The notes under the pieces were generated by a model. It worked only from the letters and a program-made list of their open reading frames with translations. It had not been told where the DNA came from and did not search any database. A stretch of DNA of 64,000 nucleotides from Chitinophaga sp. E66 (lineage in GTDB: Bacteria; Bacteroidota; Bacteroidia; Chitinophagales; Chitinophagaceae), in assembly GCA_019285755.1 (NCBI GenBank), contig CP079103.1:2418001-2482000 (forward strand), given 5' to 3'. Below are positions 10,666 to 19,552 of the stretch, one piece after another; positions within the stretch are counted from its first letter, which is position 1; every line of letters begins with the position of its first letter. The position numbers and the translations under genes are program-made.

Positions 10666-11188
10666 ATGTTTAAAACCATTCTGATGTCACTGGCTTTGTG
10701 GGCCAGTCCTCCTGATCCAGGCACACCTTCCCGCGCCGCAACCACAGTTATTTTCGTGAACTGCGCCGAGCAGGGTAAAGGTGAACTTACGCCGACCGGC
10801 CGCGGCCAGGCCACGCTATTGGTCAGCTTTCTTGAAAACGAAACCATCAACGCAGTTTATGCGCCTTTTGATCCCTGTCTCATAGCCACGGTTAAGCCGC
10901 TGGCTGAAAGCAGGGGGCAGGAGGTTAACTATTTCCGTGATGCCTGCGGGGATGATGAGGCCGTCATGCGCCATATCCTGGACGTGATGGTTGAGAAAAT
11001 GAGGGCAAAACGATCGTTGTATGCGCAAAGCCCGCCAGTATCGAAAAATGTCGAAAATGCTGGGTTTAGCCAAAAAATCGCTGAAACCCAATACCGGCGC
11101 TTTTGGAGAGGTGCTGATCGTCAACATTTTATACAAAGGTGAAGCCGTAGCACAAAAGTTCAATATGAATTTTCAAAAAAAAGTGTAA
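10666..11188 (+). CDS. Catalytically degenerate histidine-phosphatase-like protein
   Basis: The fold signature of the phosphoglycerate-mutase/histidine-phosphatase family can be followed, but the active site is missing. The usual LVRHAE becomes VIFVNCAEQ (about residue 31); LTPTGRGQATLLVSFL and INAVYAPFDPC follow in the expected order, with the usual RTRQT Arg replaced (PCLIATV); and the usual GHS before the last helix becomes CAKPAS. Both catalytic His residues and the phosphate-binding Arg are therefore absent. A hydrophobic N-terminus (MFKTILMSLALWAS) may be a signal peptide. Two frameshifts in A runs (near 11010 and 11047) are repaired to reach FNMNFQKKV and the stop at 11186-11188, about 174 residues. 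The role is unknown; a binding pseudoenzyme is possible. Confidence 0.6.
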
Positions 11189-11266
11189 TATTTGGCTCAG
11201 AGAGTGTAGTAACTGCATCTCTGCAGTTCGCACTTTCTCATAAGCATGGTTTCCGTTTAACGAAAA

Positions 11267-11288
11267 AGCGGGGTTCTCCAACCCCGCT
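11267..11288 (-). terminator. Terminator-like hairpin with no known gene before it
   Basis: A perfect 9-bp stem (AGCGGGGTT / AACCCCGCT) with a 4-base loop. Read on the minus strand it is followed by a five-T run, the form of a Rho-independent terminator. The nearest minus-strand gene (aldehyde dehydrogenase) already has its own terminator at 11737-11759, so this one has no obvious client. On the plus strand it lies 79 bases after the phosphatase-like gene, with only a weak tail. Confidence 0.5.
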
Positions 11289-11535
11289 ACTCTCTTGCCT
11301 GTCACACTTTATTTTCCGTGTTTCCCGCCACACCTTTTACGAGCAACTTATTATTAAATACGCTTTGATGCATTCCTAACGATACAAGCCGTTTGCTGAA
11401 TGCCATCTTCGGGCATTTTCAGCTCAAATCAGACGTTTTCACTTGAATTACAGCAAAAGGGCTCCTTTTGTAGAAGATCTCCCGGGAATTGGCCGGGAAA
11501 TCATATAAATACTACACCCCGTCCTCTTCGTTAAA

Positions 11536-11632
11536 CCTACGTCAAACCTCCGTCCATCCTCCGTCCATCCTCCGTCGAAACACCGTCAAACCCTTGATTT
11601 CGCTGGACATCGACGGAGGATCGACGGAGGAT
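11536..11632. repeat. 11-bp tandem units forming a 23-bp inverted repeat
   Basis: Left arm 11556-11578 holds two copies of the 11-base unit ATCCTCCGTCC/G; the right arm 11610-11632 holds two copies of its complement (TCGACGGAGGA). The arms pair at 22 of 23 positions around a 31-base spacer. Related units (ACCTACGTCAA, AACCTCCGTCC, AACACCGTCAA) lie at 11535-11555 and 11579-11590, so the array began as a longer tandem series. No open frame crosses it. It resembles a REP/BIME-type intergenic element or a protein-binding site array. Confidence 0.7.
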
Positions 11633-11736
11633 TGCTGATACTTGATTGATAATCAATACAATGCATGACAATATTTTTATTGATAATGTCACGGTTTGGT
11701 CACGTTAATCAGCACCCCGGTGTGTTAGTAATAAAA

Positions 11737-11759
11737 ATCCCCGGCCAAAGACCGGGGAT
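11737..11759 (-). terminator. Terminator of the aldehyde dehydrogenase gene
   Basis: Eight-bp GC-rich stem (ATCCCCGG / CCGGGGAT) with a 7-base loop; on the minus strand a T run follows. It lies 23 bases after the stop of the ALDH gene. Confidence 0.8.
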
Positions 11760-11781
11760 CGCCATTTAGCGGCCTTAAGGT

Positions 11782-13306
11782 TTAGAAATCGAATTTGATC
11801 CCCTGCGCCAGTGGCAGTTTCGTGCTGTAGTTGATGGTATTGGTCTGGCGGCGCATGTAGGCTCTCCAGGCATCGGAACCGCTTTCGCGGCCGCCGCCGG
11901 TTTCCTTTTCGCCACCGAAGGCCCGCCGATCTCGGCGCCGCTGGTGCCGATGTTCACGTTGGCGATACCGCAATCCGAACCCGCCTGCGACAGGAACTGT
12001 TCAGCTTCCCGGAGGTTCAGGGTCATGATGGCGGACGACAGGCCCTGGGGCACGCCGTTTTGCAGGGCAATGGCCTCGTCAAGGTCCGAGTAGCGGATCA
12101 GGTAAAGGATGGGGGCGAAGGTCTCGTGCTGCACGATCTGGTAGTCATTCTTCACCTCCGCGATAGCCGGCTTCACATAGCAGCCGGATTCATAACCTGA
12201 ACCTTCGAGTACGCCGCCTTCTACGATAAACATGCCGCCTTCCTTTTTGCAGGCTTCGATGGATTTGAGATAGGCTTGCACCGCGTCCTGGTCGATCAGG
12301 GGCCGACGTGGTTGTTTTCATCCAGCGGGTTGCCGATGCGTAGTTGGGAATAGGCGTTTACCAGTTTATTTTTGAAGGTATCGTATACACTGTCGTGGAT
12401 GATGAGCCTGCGGGTGGAAGTACAACGTTGGCCTGCTGTGCCAACGGCGCCGAACACGCAGCCGATGAGGGACATATCCAGGTCGGCGTCTTTGGAAATG
12501 ATGATGGCGTTGTTGCCGCCCAGCTCCAGGAGCGCACGGCCCAGCCTGGCGCCCACAGCAGCGCCTACGGCCTTGCCCATGCGGGTGGAGCCGGTGGCGG
12601 AAACGAGGGGTACGCGGCCGTCGGCAGACAGCCATTCGCCTACTTCACGGTCGCCCGTAATGAGGCAGGAAACGCCTTCAGGGACATTGTTGGCGGCGAA
12701 TACCTTCGCGGTTATATGCTGACAGGCGAGTGCCGTGAGCGGCGTCTTTTCAGAGGGCTTCCAGATGCATACGTCGCCGCATACCCAGGCAAGCATTGAA
12801 TTCCAGCTCCAAACCGCCACAGGGAAGTTAAACGCGGAAATGATGCCCACGATGCCGAGGGGATGCCATTGTTCGTACATCCGGTGGCCTGGTCGTTCGG
12901 AATGCATGGTGAGCCCGTGCAGCTGGCGGCTGAGACCTACTGCGAAATCACAGATGTCGATCATCTCCTGTACCTCACCGTACCCTTCCTGGAGGCTTTT
13001 GCCCATTTCGTAGGATACGAGGCGGCCCAGCGCTTCTTTATTTTCGCGCAGGGCTTCGCCCAGCTGGCGGACTAAATCGCCGCGGCGGGGCGCCGGCCAG
13101 AGGCGCCATTCGTTGAATGCATCCTGCGCTGTTTTGATAACTTCGTCGTAATTGGTCCTGGAGGCGCAGGTCACGTTAGCGATCGCCTTGCCGTCTACCG
13201 GCGAATGAGACGTGATCTCAGCCCCTCCGGCCTTCAGTATCTTGCTTCCGGTGGAAACGCCGCTATTGTTGCCGGCGATGCCGAATTGTTGCAGAATCTG
13301 CTCCAT
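11782..13306 (-). CDS. ALDH7-family semialdehyde dehydrogenase (antiquitin type)
   Basis: NAD-dependent aldehyde dehydrogenase of about 508 residues, closest in motif to alpha-aminoadipic semialdehyde / piperidine-6-carboxylate dehydrogenase of lysine degradation. Visible motifs: [16 protein letters not shown] (cofactor domain), [12 protein letters not shown] (catalytic Glu), and [12 protein letters not shown] (catalytic Cys). The C-terminal signature [17 protein letters not shown] is diagnostic for ALDH7 enzymes. An in-frame ATG ten codons upstream (13336) exists, but [10 protein letters not shown] at 13306 fits the family start better. Frameshifts near 12293 (missing C) and near 11935 are repaired. 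An HglS-like enzyme of the same proposed pathway is encoded nearby at 14308-15203. Confidence 0.87.
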
Positions 13307-13334
13307 CTTGCTTGTGTTTTTGTAATTTTCGTTC

Positions 13335-13901
13335 ATGAACTTATTAAAGTCTCCTGGCCTTGGTATATCGCCGGACCGCTCATCGGACTATCGGTGCCCT
13401 TGTTGATGCTCATCGGCAATAAAGCGCTGGGCATCTCTTCGTCGCTCCGGCATATTTGCGCGGCCTGTCTTCCTGGCAAAATTCCGTTTTTTCAGTATGA
13501 CTGGAAAAAGAAAGCTGGAATCTCTGGTTCGTGGGCGGCATCGCTCTGGGGCGGCGTTTGTGCTGCTGTTCTTTCACAACAGTGAACCGGTTGCCCTGAA
13601 CCCCGCCACAATCGCCGCCCTAAGGGCCAACGGTGTGCAGGAATTTGATGAGCTACTGCCTGGCGATATCTTCAATTGGACCAATGCCTTTAACGGTACG
13701 GGGCTTTTATTTTTTGTCACTGGTGGCTTTATGGTCGGCTTCGGCACACGTTACGCCGGTGGCTGCACGTCTGGCCATTCCATTTACGGTATTTCTACAC
13801 TGCAATGGCCTTCGATGGTAGCAACCATTTGCTTCATGGCCGGCGGTTTTACCATGACCAACCTGATCCTTCCATCACTTATGCGCTGGCTGTTATTATG
13901 A
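13335..13901 (+). CDS. YeeE/YedE-type sulfur-compound transporter, first half
   Basis: Inner-membrane protein of about 189 residues, one of a pair that together match the single-chain YeeE/YedE (thiosulfate uptake) family. It has about four hydrophobic segments. The hallmark Cys motif [18 protein letters not shown] (about residues 135-152) is present; in YeeE such Cys residues pass thiosulfate along the channel. Frameshifts near 13349 (A run), 13503 and 13543 are repaired to read [11 protein letters not shown] and [16 protein letters not shown]. The stop overlaps the start of the second half (ATGA, 13898-13901). The opposite-strand ALDH gene begins 28 bases away, so the two share an upstream region. 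Confidence 0.82.
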
Positions 13902-14307
13902 AAAACATGAAATTTCTCATCGCCGGCATGCTGTTCGGTATTATCCTCGTAAAGGCGGAAGTGATGTCCTGGTTTCGTATCCAGGAAATGTTCCGGCTGG
14001 AATCGTTCCACATGTACGGCGTTATCGGCAGCGCGATCACCACTGCCATGCTGGGGTAATGCTCATCCGGAAGATGGGCTGGCGCAGCATGAGCGGGGAG
14101 GAGATCGTAGTCCGGAAGAAGCCGTTCAACAAAGGTATCGTCTTCGGTGGGCTCATCTTCGGTTTAGGTTGGGCCATCACCGGCGCCTGCCCCGGTCCGC
14201 TCTTTGCGCAGGTGGGTAGCGGGTTTACCGTGGTATTGATCACTTTGCTGAGCGCCATTGCCGGTACCTGGGTATATGGCCTGCTGAAAGACCGGCTACC
14301 GCATTAA
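13898..14307 (+). CDS. YeeE/YedE-type sulfur-compound transporter, second half
   Basis: The partner of the preceding gene, about 137 residues, with three to four membrane segments ([67 protein letters not shown]). It holds the second family Cys motif, [17 protein letters not shown] (about residues 92-108). A frameshift near 14057 lacks one G in a four-G run. In many Bacteroidota the YeeE transporter is encoded as two such short genes. The stop at 14307 touches the stop of the convergent HglS-like gene at 14308 with no space between. Confidence 0.82.
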
Positions 14308-15203
14308 TCAGCTTCCTTTACTGGTTTGCGCCGCGTAGGTGCTTTCGAATATCTTGTCCGCATTGTTGGCCTCGAAGCCTTCGCGCCGGTGCTCGCGGCG
14401 GATCTCTTCGGGTTTGAGGTGCGCAAACTGCGGCAACACCCTTCTTTCCGCGAACTCCACGTAGGAACCTGAAATGGCGTGTGTTTGCCCTCCCGCGAAT
14501 TCAGCTTCGATCATACGCGCCACCGTACTGCTTTGCAACAAAGCCTGGTCGGGGCTGGTCTTTGTCTTACCGCCCGAGTCGTTGAGACGGAAGCCTTCTT
14601 TTTCGAGGAAGTTGTTGAAGTCCGCCACCGTATTATAACCGGCGGGCAGGTTATGTACGCTTACTGTAAAGTGGTTCAGGTAGTAGCGGTTGTAGATCAC
14701 CCATGCGGCATATTCGCTTTCTTTCGCCAGCAGCTGGTAATCGGCCAGGGTAGGCGTGCGCCAGAGGCCGCTGTGCAGGAAATGATCCACTGCGGCGCCG
14801 TCATCCAGGTTGAGCGCGTCTACCGGGTCTGAAGTAACTTCGTCCGTATAACTATGAATGGTCTGCTGCGCGGCTTCGGACAGGTCTTTTACGCGGAGCT
14901 CCGAGATGAAGATCCGGGGATAGGCGTCGGAAGGGGCGCATACCAGTATGCATCGAGTTTCTTTTCCGGGAAATTGTAATAGTCCATTTTGCGGTAGCCG
15001 TAATGGAGGAAGATCTTCTCCAGGGAGCGGATGCCGAGGTGCGGCACACCCAGGGTCCGGAAGGCGATATGGTCGTTCTCGATGTCGGAGGCCTTTTTGA
15101 TAATGCCTTCGCGGATCATGGCTTCGATAATAGCGCCCACGTCGGGAACGCGTTCCTGGTAACGGCTCATCAGTCCGTTCAATACTGTTTCCAGCGTTGT
15201 CAT
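14308..15203 (-). CDS. HglS-like 2-oxoadipate dioxygenase/decarboxylase (DUF1338)
   Basis: Family members turn 2-oxoadipate into D-2-hydroxyglutarate with O2 and Fe(II), a late step of lysine degradation. Candidate metal ligands are visible in order: His in NDHIAFRTLGV (about residue 46), His in YLNHFTVSVHNL (about 175), and Glu in SGSYVEFAERRVLPQF (about 245). The length of about 299 residues is shorter than the Pseudomonas enzyme but common for DUF1338 proteins of Bacteroidota. Frameshifts near 14935 and 14800 split the middle (YPRIFISELRVKDLSE lies across one). Together with the ALDH7 gene it suggests lysine or aminoadipate breakdown; this is inference, since no aminotransferase is seen here. 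Confidence 0.75.
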
Positions 15204-15381
15204 CAGCTTAGATTTAGTAAAATGTTGTGGTGTGTGGATGCGGAAATAGCAGGGGCGGGTTCATGGCACATGCGAGCAGGTACTGCGCAGGTACGACAGA
15301 AGTGAAAGTTGTATGTTGATCATCGCATTCACGGAAGCGAATATAACGAAACCGCGGGAATTTGGACCGGGAGGCACAAAA

Positions 15382-15408
15382 AGGCCCTCCCGGGTTGCGG
15401 GAAGGCCT
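15382..15408 (-). terminator. Terminator of panB
   Basis: Stem AGGCC-C-TCCC / GGGA-A-GGCCT with one mismatch, followed on the minus strand by a five-T run; it lies 22 bases after the panB stop. Confidence 0.7.
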
Positions 15409-15429
15409 GGTATTTTACGGATAATACGC

Positions 15430-16246
15430 CTAGTATTGCTCGTTGTCGTTTGGGAAATCCCTTCCCTTTACGTCGCCGATATATTGTTTGGTAGCTCCAG
15501 GATCTCATCGTACAGGTTGAGGTAGCGGCGCAGGAAACGGGGTTTAAACTCTTTATTGATGCCCAGCATATCGTGCATCACGAGTACCTGACCGTCTACA
15601 TACTTACCCGCGCCGATCCCGATCGTGGGTATGGTGAGGGCTTCAGACACGCGTTTACCCAGTTGGGCGGGGATTTTCTCCAGTACGATGGCGAATGCAC
15701 CGGCTTCCTGGAGGAGTTGCGCGTCTTTGATGAGCTTGTCAGCCTCGGCGTCTTCCGTGGCGCGTACGGCATAAGTGCCGAATTTATAGATGCTCTGCGG
15801 AGTTAGGCCCAGGTGGCCCATTACCGGAACGCCGGCGCTGATGATCCTTTTACGGATTCAATGATCTCTTCGCCGCCTTCGATCTTTACACCGTGGGCGC
15901 CGGTTTCTTTCATGATCCGGATGGTGGAGTTGAGCGCCTCCTTCGAGTTGCCCTGGTAAGAGCCGAAGGGGAGGTCTACCACTACGAAGCTGCGCTTGAT
16001 GGCGCGAACTACAGAAGCGGCGTGGTAGATCATCTGGTCGAGCGTTATGGGGAGCGTGGTTTCGTGACCTGCCATCACATTGGAGGCGGAATCGCCCACC
16101 AGGAGAATATCAATACCCGCGTCGTCGAAGATACGGGCCATGGAAAAGTCATAAGCGGTCAGCATGGAAATCCGCTCTCCGTCCGTCTTCATCTTTTGCA
16201 GCACATGGGTGGTGATGCGTTTGATTTCTTTGTTTACAGCAGACAT
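15430..16246 (-). CDS. panB: 3-methyl-2-oxobutanoate hydroxymethyltransferase
   Basis: First committed step of pantoate synthesis: transfers a hydroxymethyl group from methylene-THF to 2-oxoisovalerate. Motifs: [36 protein letters not shown] (Mg-binding Asp), [30 protein letters not shown] and IPTIGIGAG, all in the family order. The protein is about 272 residues. Frameshifts near 15835 (between VKG and GVPVMGHLG) and near 15497 are repaired; the latter gives the true tail ending FPNDNEQY at 15430. panC and panD, the other pantothenate genes, lie 4 kb away on the same strand with their own transcription signals. Promoter at 16289-16323. Confidence 0.94.
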
Positions 16247-16288
16247 TGCATTGCGTATTTACGCCGGGCCCCTTTGCCCGGAGCGGCA

Positions 16289-16323
16289 CAAAGGTTGGAA
16301 TATTTACCGGATTTGCCTACAAA
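16289..16323 (-). promoter_or_regulatory. Promoter of panB
   Basis: On the minus strand, TTTG (-33) at 16323-16320 and AACCTTTG (-7; one mismatch to TAnnTTTG) at 16296-16289, with exactly 26 bases from TTG to the -7 box, the usual Bacteroidota spacing. The predicted leader is about 36 bases. It sits in the gap between the ppx stop (16332) and panB. Confidence 0.55.
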
Positions 16324-16331
16324 TATTTGAT

Positions 16332-17225
16332 CTACGGTCTGGCCAGCGCGGAAATCTCCTTGTACAGGGAGCGGACGAGCCCGTCCGCCAGGCCGATCTT
16401 AGGCACGAATATCTCCTGGATATCCGTCCACCGCATGACGTTCACATAGATCTGCAAAGCGGGCACGATCACGTCTGCACGATCTTCGCGAAGGTTGTAG
16501 AGGTGGATGCGCTCTTCCACTGAAAAGCTGCTGAATTCCTTATAGTAATCCTTCAGCTGGTCCAGCATCAGCGGACGGCCTTCTTTCTTTTTGGAGAGGG
16601 AAAATATCTTGTTGATGTTCCCGCCGGAGCCGATGGCCACCACCTGGTTATAGCCTTTGAGGTTTTGGCGGAGGAACTCTTTCATTTGCTGCCAGTGGTC
16701 TTCTTCCACCTTGCCCTGAAGGAGGCGGATGGTGCCAATGTTAAAAGACTCCTTGAAGATGAGGCGGTTGCCATTGAAGAACGTCAGCTCTGTACTGCCT
16801 CCGCCTACATCGATATAGAGATATCCCCGGGTTTTATCGAGGTTCTCGGCGATGTGGTTCTCGTAAATGTAATTGGCTTCTTCCTGCCCGGTAATGATAC
16901 GGATATCCATGCCCGTTTCCCGCTTCACCCTTTCCAGTATCTCGGCGCCATTGGCGGCGTCGCGCATGGCGGAGGTGGCGGCAGTTTTGAGGTATTTGAC
17001 TTCGTATACGTCCAGCAGGAGCTTATAGGCCTTAATGGTATTGACGAAGCTTTCGGCTCTTTTCTCAGAAATGGCGCCGGTGGCGAACACATCCATCCCC
17101 AGGCGCAAAGGTACGCGCACGAGGTTGACTTTCGTGAAATCCATGTCTCCGTTCGCCTTGGGCGACGCTTCTGTGATGAGCAGTCGCGCCGCGTTGGATC
17201 CGATATCAATTGCTGCAAGCTTCAT
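16332..17225 (-). CDS. ppx: Ppx/GppA-family exopolyphosphatase
   Basis: Releases phosphate from polyphosphate ends (or pppGpp in GppA members). It has the ASKHA ATPase fold: phosphate-1 motif AAIDIGSNAARLLI at the N-terminus, RIITGQEEANYIY (about residues 115-127), and phosphate-2 motif YIDVGGGSTEL (about 140). The catalytic Glu is in the GQEEA segment. The length of 297 residues corresponds to the short form without the extra HD-like C-terminal domains. The frame is intact. It lies next to ppk1 on the same strand, so synthesis and breakdown of polyphosphate are encoded side by side. Confidence 0.9.
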   Translation of the reverse strand: MKLAAIDIGSNAARLLITEASPKANGDMDFTKVNLVRVPLRLGMDVFATGAISEKRAESFVNTIKAYKLLLDVYEVKYLKTAATSAMRDAANGAEILERVKRETGMDIRIITGQEEANYIYENHIAENLDKTRGYLYIDVGGGSTELTFFNGNRLIFKESFNIGTIRLLQGKVEEDHWQQMKEFLRQNLKGYNQVVAIGSGGNINKIFSLSKKKEGRPLMLDQLKDYYKEFSSFSVEERIHLYNLREDRADVIVPALQIYVNVMRWTDIQEIFVPKIGLADGLVRSLYKEISALARP

Positions 17226-17261
17226 TCCTGACTAAAGACCGGTTTTGGTGTGCCGACGCTC

Positions 17262-17269
17262 CAAAGATA
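17262..17269 (-). promoter_or_regulatory. Candidate -7 promoter box for ppx
   Basis: Read on the minus strand, TATCTTTG matches TAnnTTTG and lies 36 bases before the ppx start. No TTG is found at the ideal distance. Confidence 0.35.
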
Positions 17270-17300
17270 TTAAAACACAACGACTTCCCCGCGGCAGTTG

Positions 17301-19450
17301 TCAATTATACGTCTTGTCGTGCAGGTACCGGAAAATCTCCAGCTGCGCCCGCTGCTTACGGCCGGTCGCGGGCTTGTAGGCATTGCGCTGTTCATTATCC
17401 AGTATCCTGACTTTCACATTGCTTAACAGCTGTATGTTCAATATCTCGATGAGCTCCTGCCGGATCACGGGATCGGTGATCTCCGCGGCAGCCTCCACAC
17501 GGTGGTCGAGGTTGCGGACCATCCAGTCAGACGATGCGATGAAGACTTTTTCCTGTCCGCCGTTATGGAAGACAAAGACCCGTGCGTGCTCGAGGTATTC
17601 GTCCACGATACTGATGGCTTCGATGTCCTTCTTCCACTTCTTGTTAGACGTGTAGGCGCAGCAGATGCCGCGGATGATGAGCTTCACCTCCACGCCCGCA
17701 CGGGCAGCCTCATAAAGTTTCTCGATCATAATATCATCAGACAAAGAATTCATTTTCAACGTAATAGCAGCTGCTTTCTTATGATTCGCATTACGAATCT
17801 CTTTGTCGATCATTCGTATATAAGTCTTGCGCATATTGTGCGGGCTCACCAGGAGGGTGGTGCATTGCTGGAGGATCTTTTCATCGTGGCGGGGCTTTCC
17901 AGGTAGCGGAAGATCCGGTTAATGTCTGCCATAATACCGCGGTCGCTCGTCAGGAGGCAGTGATCGCCGTACACTTTGGCCGTCCTCTCATTGAGATTCC
18001 CCGTGCTCACGAAGCCGTATTGTACGGTGGAGTTGCCGCTGCGCTTCTTGATGACGCAGATTTTGGCGTGCACTTTCATCCCGGGCACCCCGTACAGCAC
18101 TTTAACGCCTTCTTCTTCCAGTCTCTCCTTCCATTTGAGATTGGCTTCTTCATCGAAGCGGGCGCGCAGTTCCAGCACCACGACCACCTGTTTGCCATTA
18201 CGCACGGCATTGATGAGGGCGTTGATGATGCGGCTGTTCTTAGCCAGGCGGTAGGCGGTGATCTTGATGGTGGTTACCAGCGGGTCCATGGCGGCCTCGC
18301 GGAGAAGGTCTATGATGGTATCGAAAGAGTGGTATGGCGTGTGCAACATCACATCCTGTTCCCGGATGACACTCATCACGCTGGGCACGTTTTGGAACAA
18401 AGGGTGTATGATCGTCTTGCGGCGCATGCGCTCGCGGGTAAAGACCTCATCGGGGAAGTCCATGAAGTCTTTGAAGTTATGGATACGTCCGCCGGGCAGG
18501 AGATTGTCCTTTTTTGAAAGGCCGAGGCGGCGGATGAGGAATTCGAGGATGTAAGGGTCGATCTGACTATCGTATATAAACCGTACCGGCTTGCCCTTGC
18601 GGCGGGCCTTGATTCCTTTTTCCAGTTGGTGAATGAGGGAAGTGGCAACGTCGTTATCGATGTCCAGTTCCGCGTCGCGGGTAACTTTGATGATGGACGA
18701 GCTGAACTTGTCATACCCGAAATAGGAGAAGATATGCGGCAGGTTGAAGCGTATCACATCTTCCATGAGCATGATATCGTGCTCACCTTCCTTGCTGGGC
18801 AGGATGAGGAAGCGGGGCAATACGGTAGTCGGGATCTCGATCAGCGCGTAGGTCTGACGGACAGAGTTATCCTCTTTAGCCAGTACTACCGCCAGGTAGA
18901 TGGATTTATCGCGGAGGTAAGGCAGGTTTGGAATAGACTCGATCATGAGCGGAATGATGTTGGTGCGCACCTGATCATTGAAGTAGTTTTGGACGAACTT
19001 CTGCTGCTCCCGGTTGAGATGCTTTTCAGTGCGGATGAAGATATGCTCGTGCTTCAGCTCTTCCTCGATCTCTTTCCATATACGATCGAATTCCTGTTGT
19101 TGGGTGATGACGGTGGACTGGATCTCGTCGAGGATCAGTTCCGGGTTCTCCTCCATGTGCATGCGGGCGCTGCGGCCGAAGGCAACCATACGTTTAAGTG
19201 TGGCCACGCGGACGCGGAAGAACTCGTCGAGGTTATTGGAAAATATGCCGAGAAAGCGAATTCTTTCGTAGAGGGGAACGGTGGTATCTGCCGCTTCCTG
19301 TAATACCCTGGCATTGAAGGATAGCCAGCTGATGTCCCGCACGATGGTCTTCTTTTTGGAAATGACCGGTTTCAGTTTCGTCGTCTTCTTCACCGTTTTG
19401 GATTTAGGGGGCGCCGGGAGTATCGCGGCTGCGGTCGAGTCAGATCTCAT
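17301..19450 (-). CDS. ppk1: Polyphosphate kinase 1
   Basis: Makes polyphosphate from ATP (reversible). Domains in order: N-terminal domain (RDISWLSFNARVLQEA, about residues 38-53, with FLGIFSNNLDEFFRVRV), head domain (IPNLPYLRDKSIYL), and two C-terminal catalytic domains of the phospholipase D superfamily. The His that becomes phosphorylated is in GMKVHAKICVIKK (about residue 475); the second conserved His region is YHSFDTIIDLL. A frameshift near 17880 lacks one C; repaired, it reads RHDEKILQQCTTLLVSPHN into the last 180 residues. The total is about 716 residues, as expected. A Lys/Thr-rich N-terminal extension of about 35 residues precedes the domain. Confidence 0.94.
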
Positions 19451-19552
19451 AGATGCACATGATTTGGAGCGTTGGCGAGGCCAGTAATAATGATCGCAAA
19501 ATGAGGAAAACCCGGGCGCCGGAAGCCCGTGCCATGTTAACTTACCATTAAA

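Noticed and set aside
10362..10850. Open frame of 162 residues on the minus strand
   Set aside because: It crosses the start of the phosphatase-like gene, has no family signature and an irregular composition.
13334..13337. Divergent start codons of ALDH7 and YeeE overlapping in CATG
   Set aside because: The ALDH family start fits better at 13306 (MEQILQQFG), so the overlap is probably by chance.
15203..15429. Possible short gene between panB and the HglS-like gene
   Set aside because: The open frames here are short, have no family match and cross the panB terminator.
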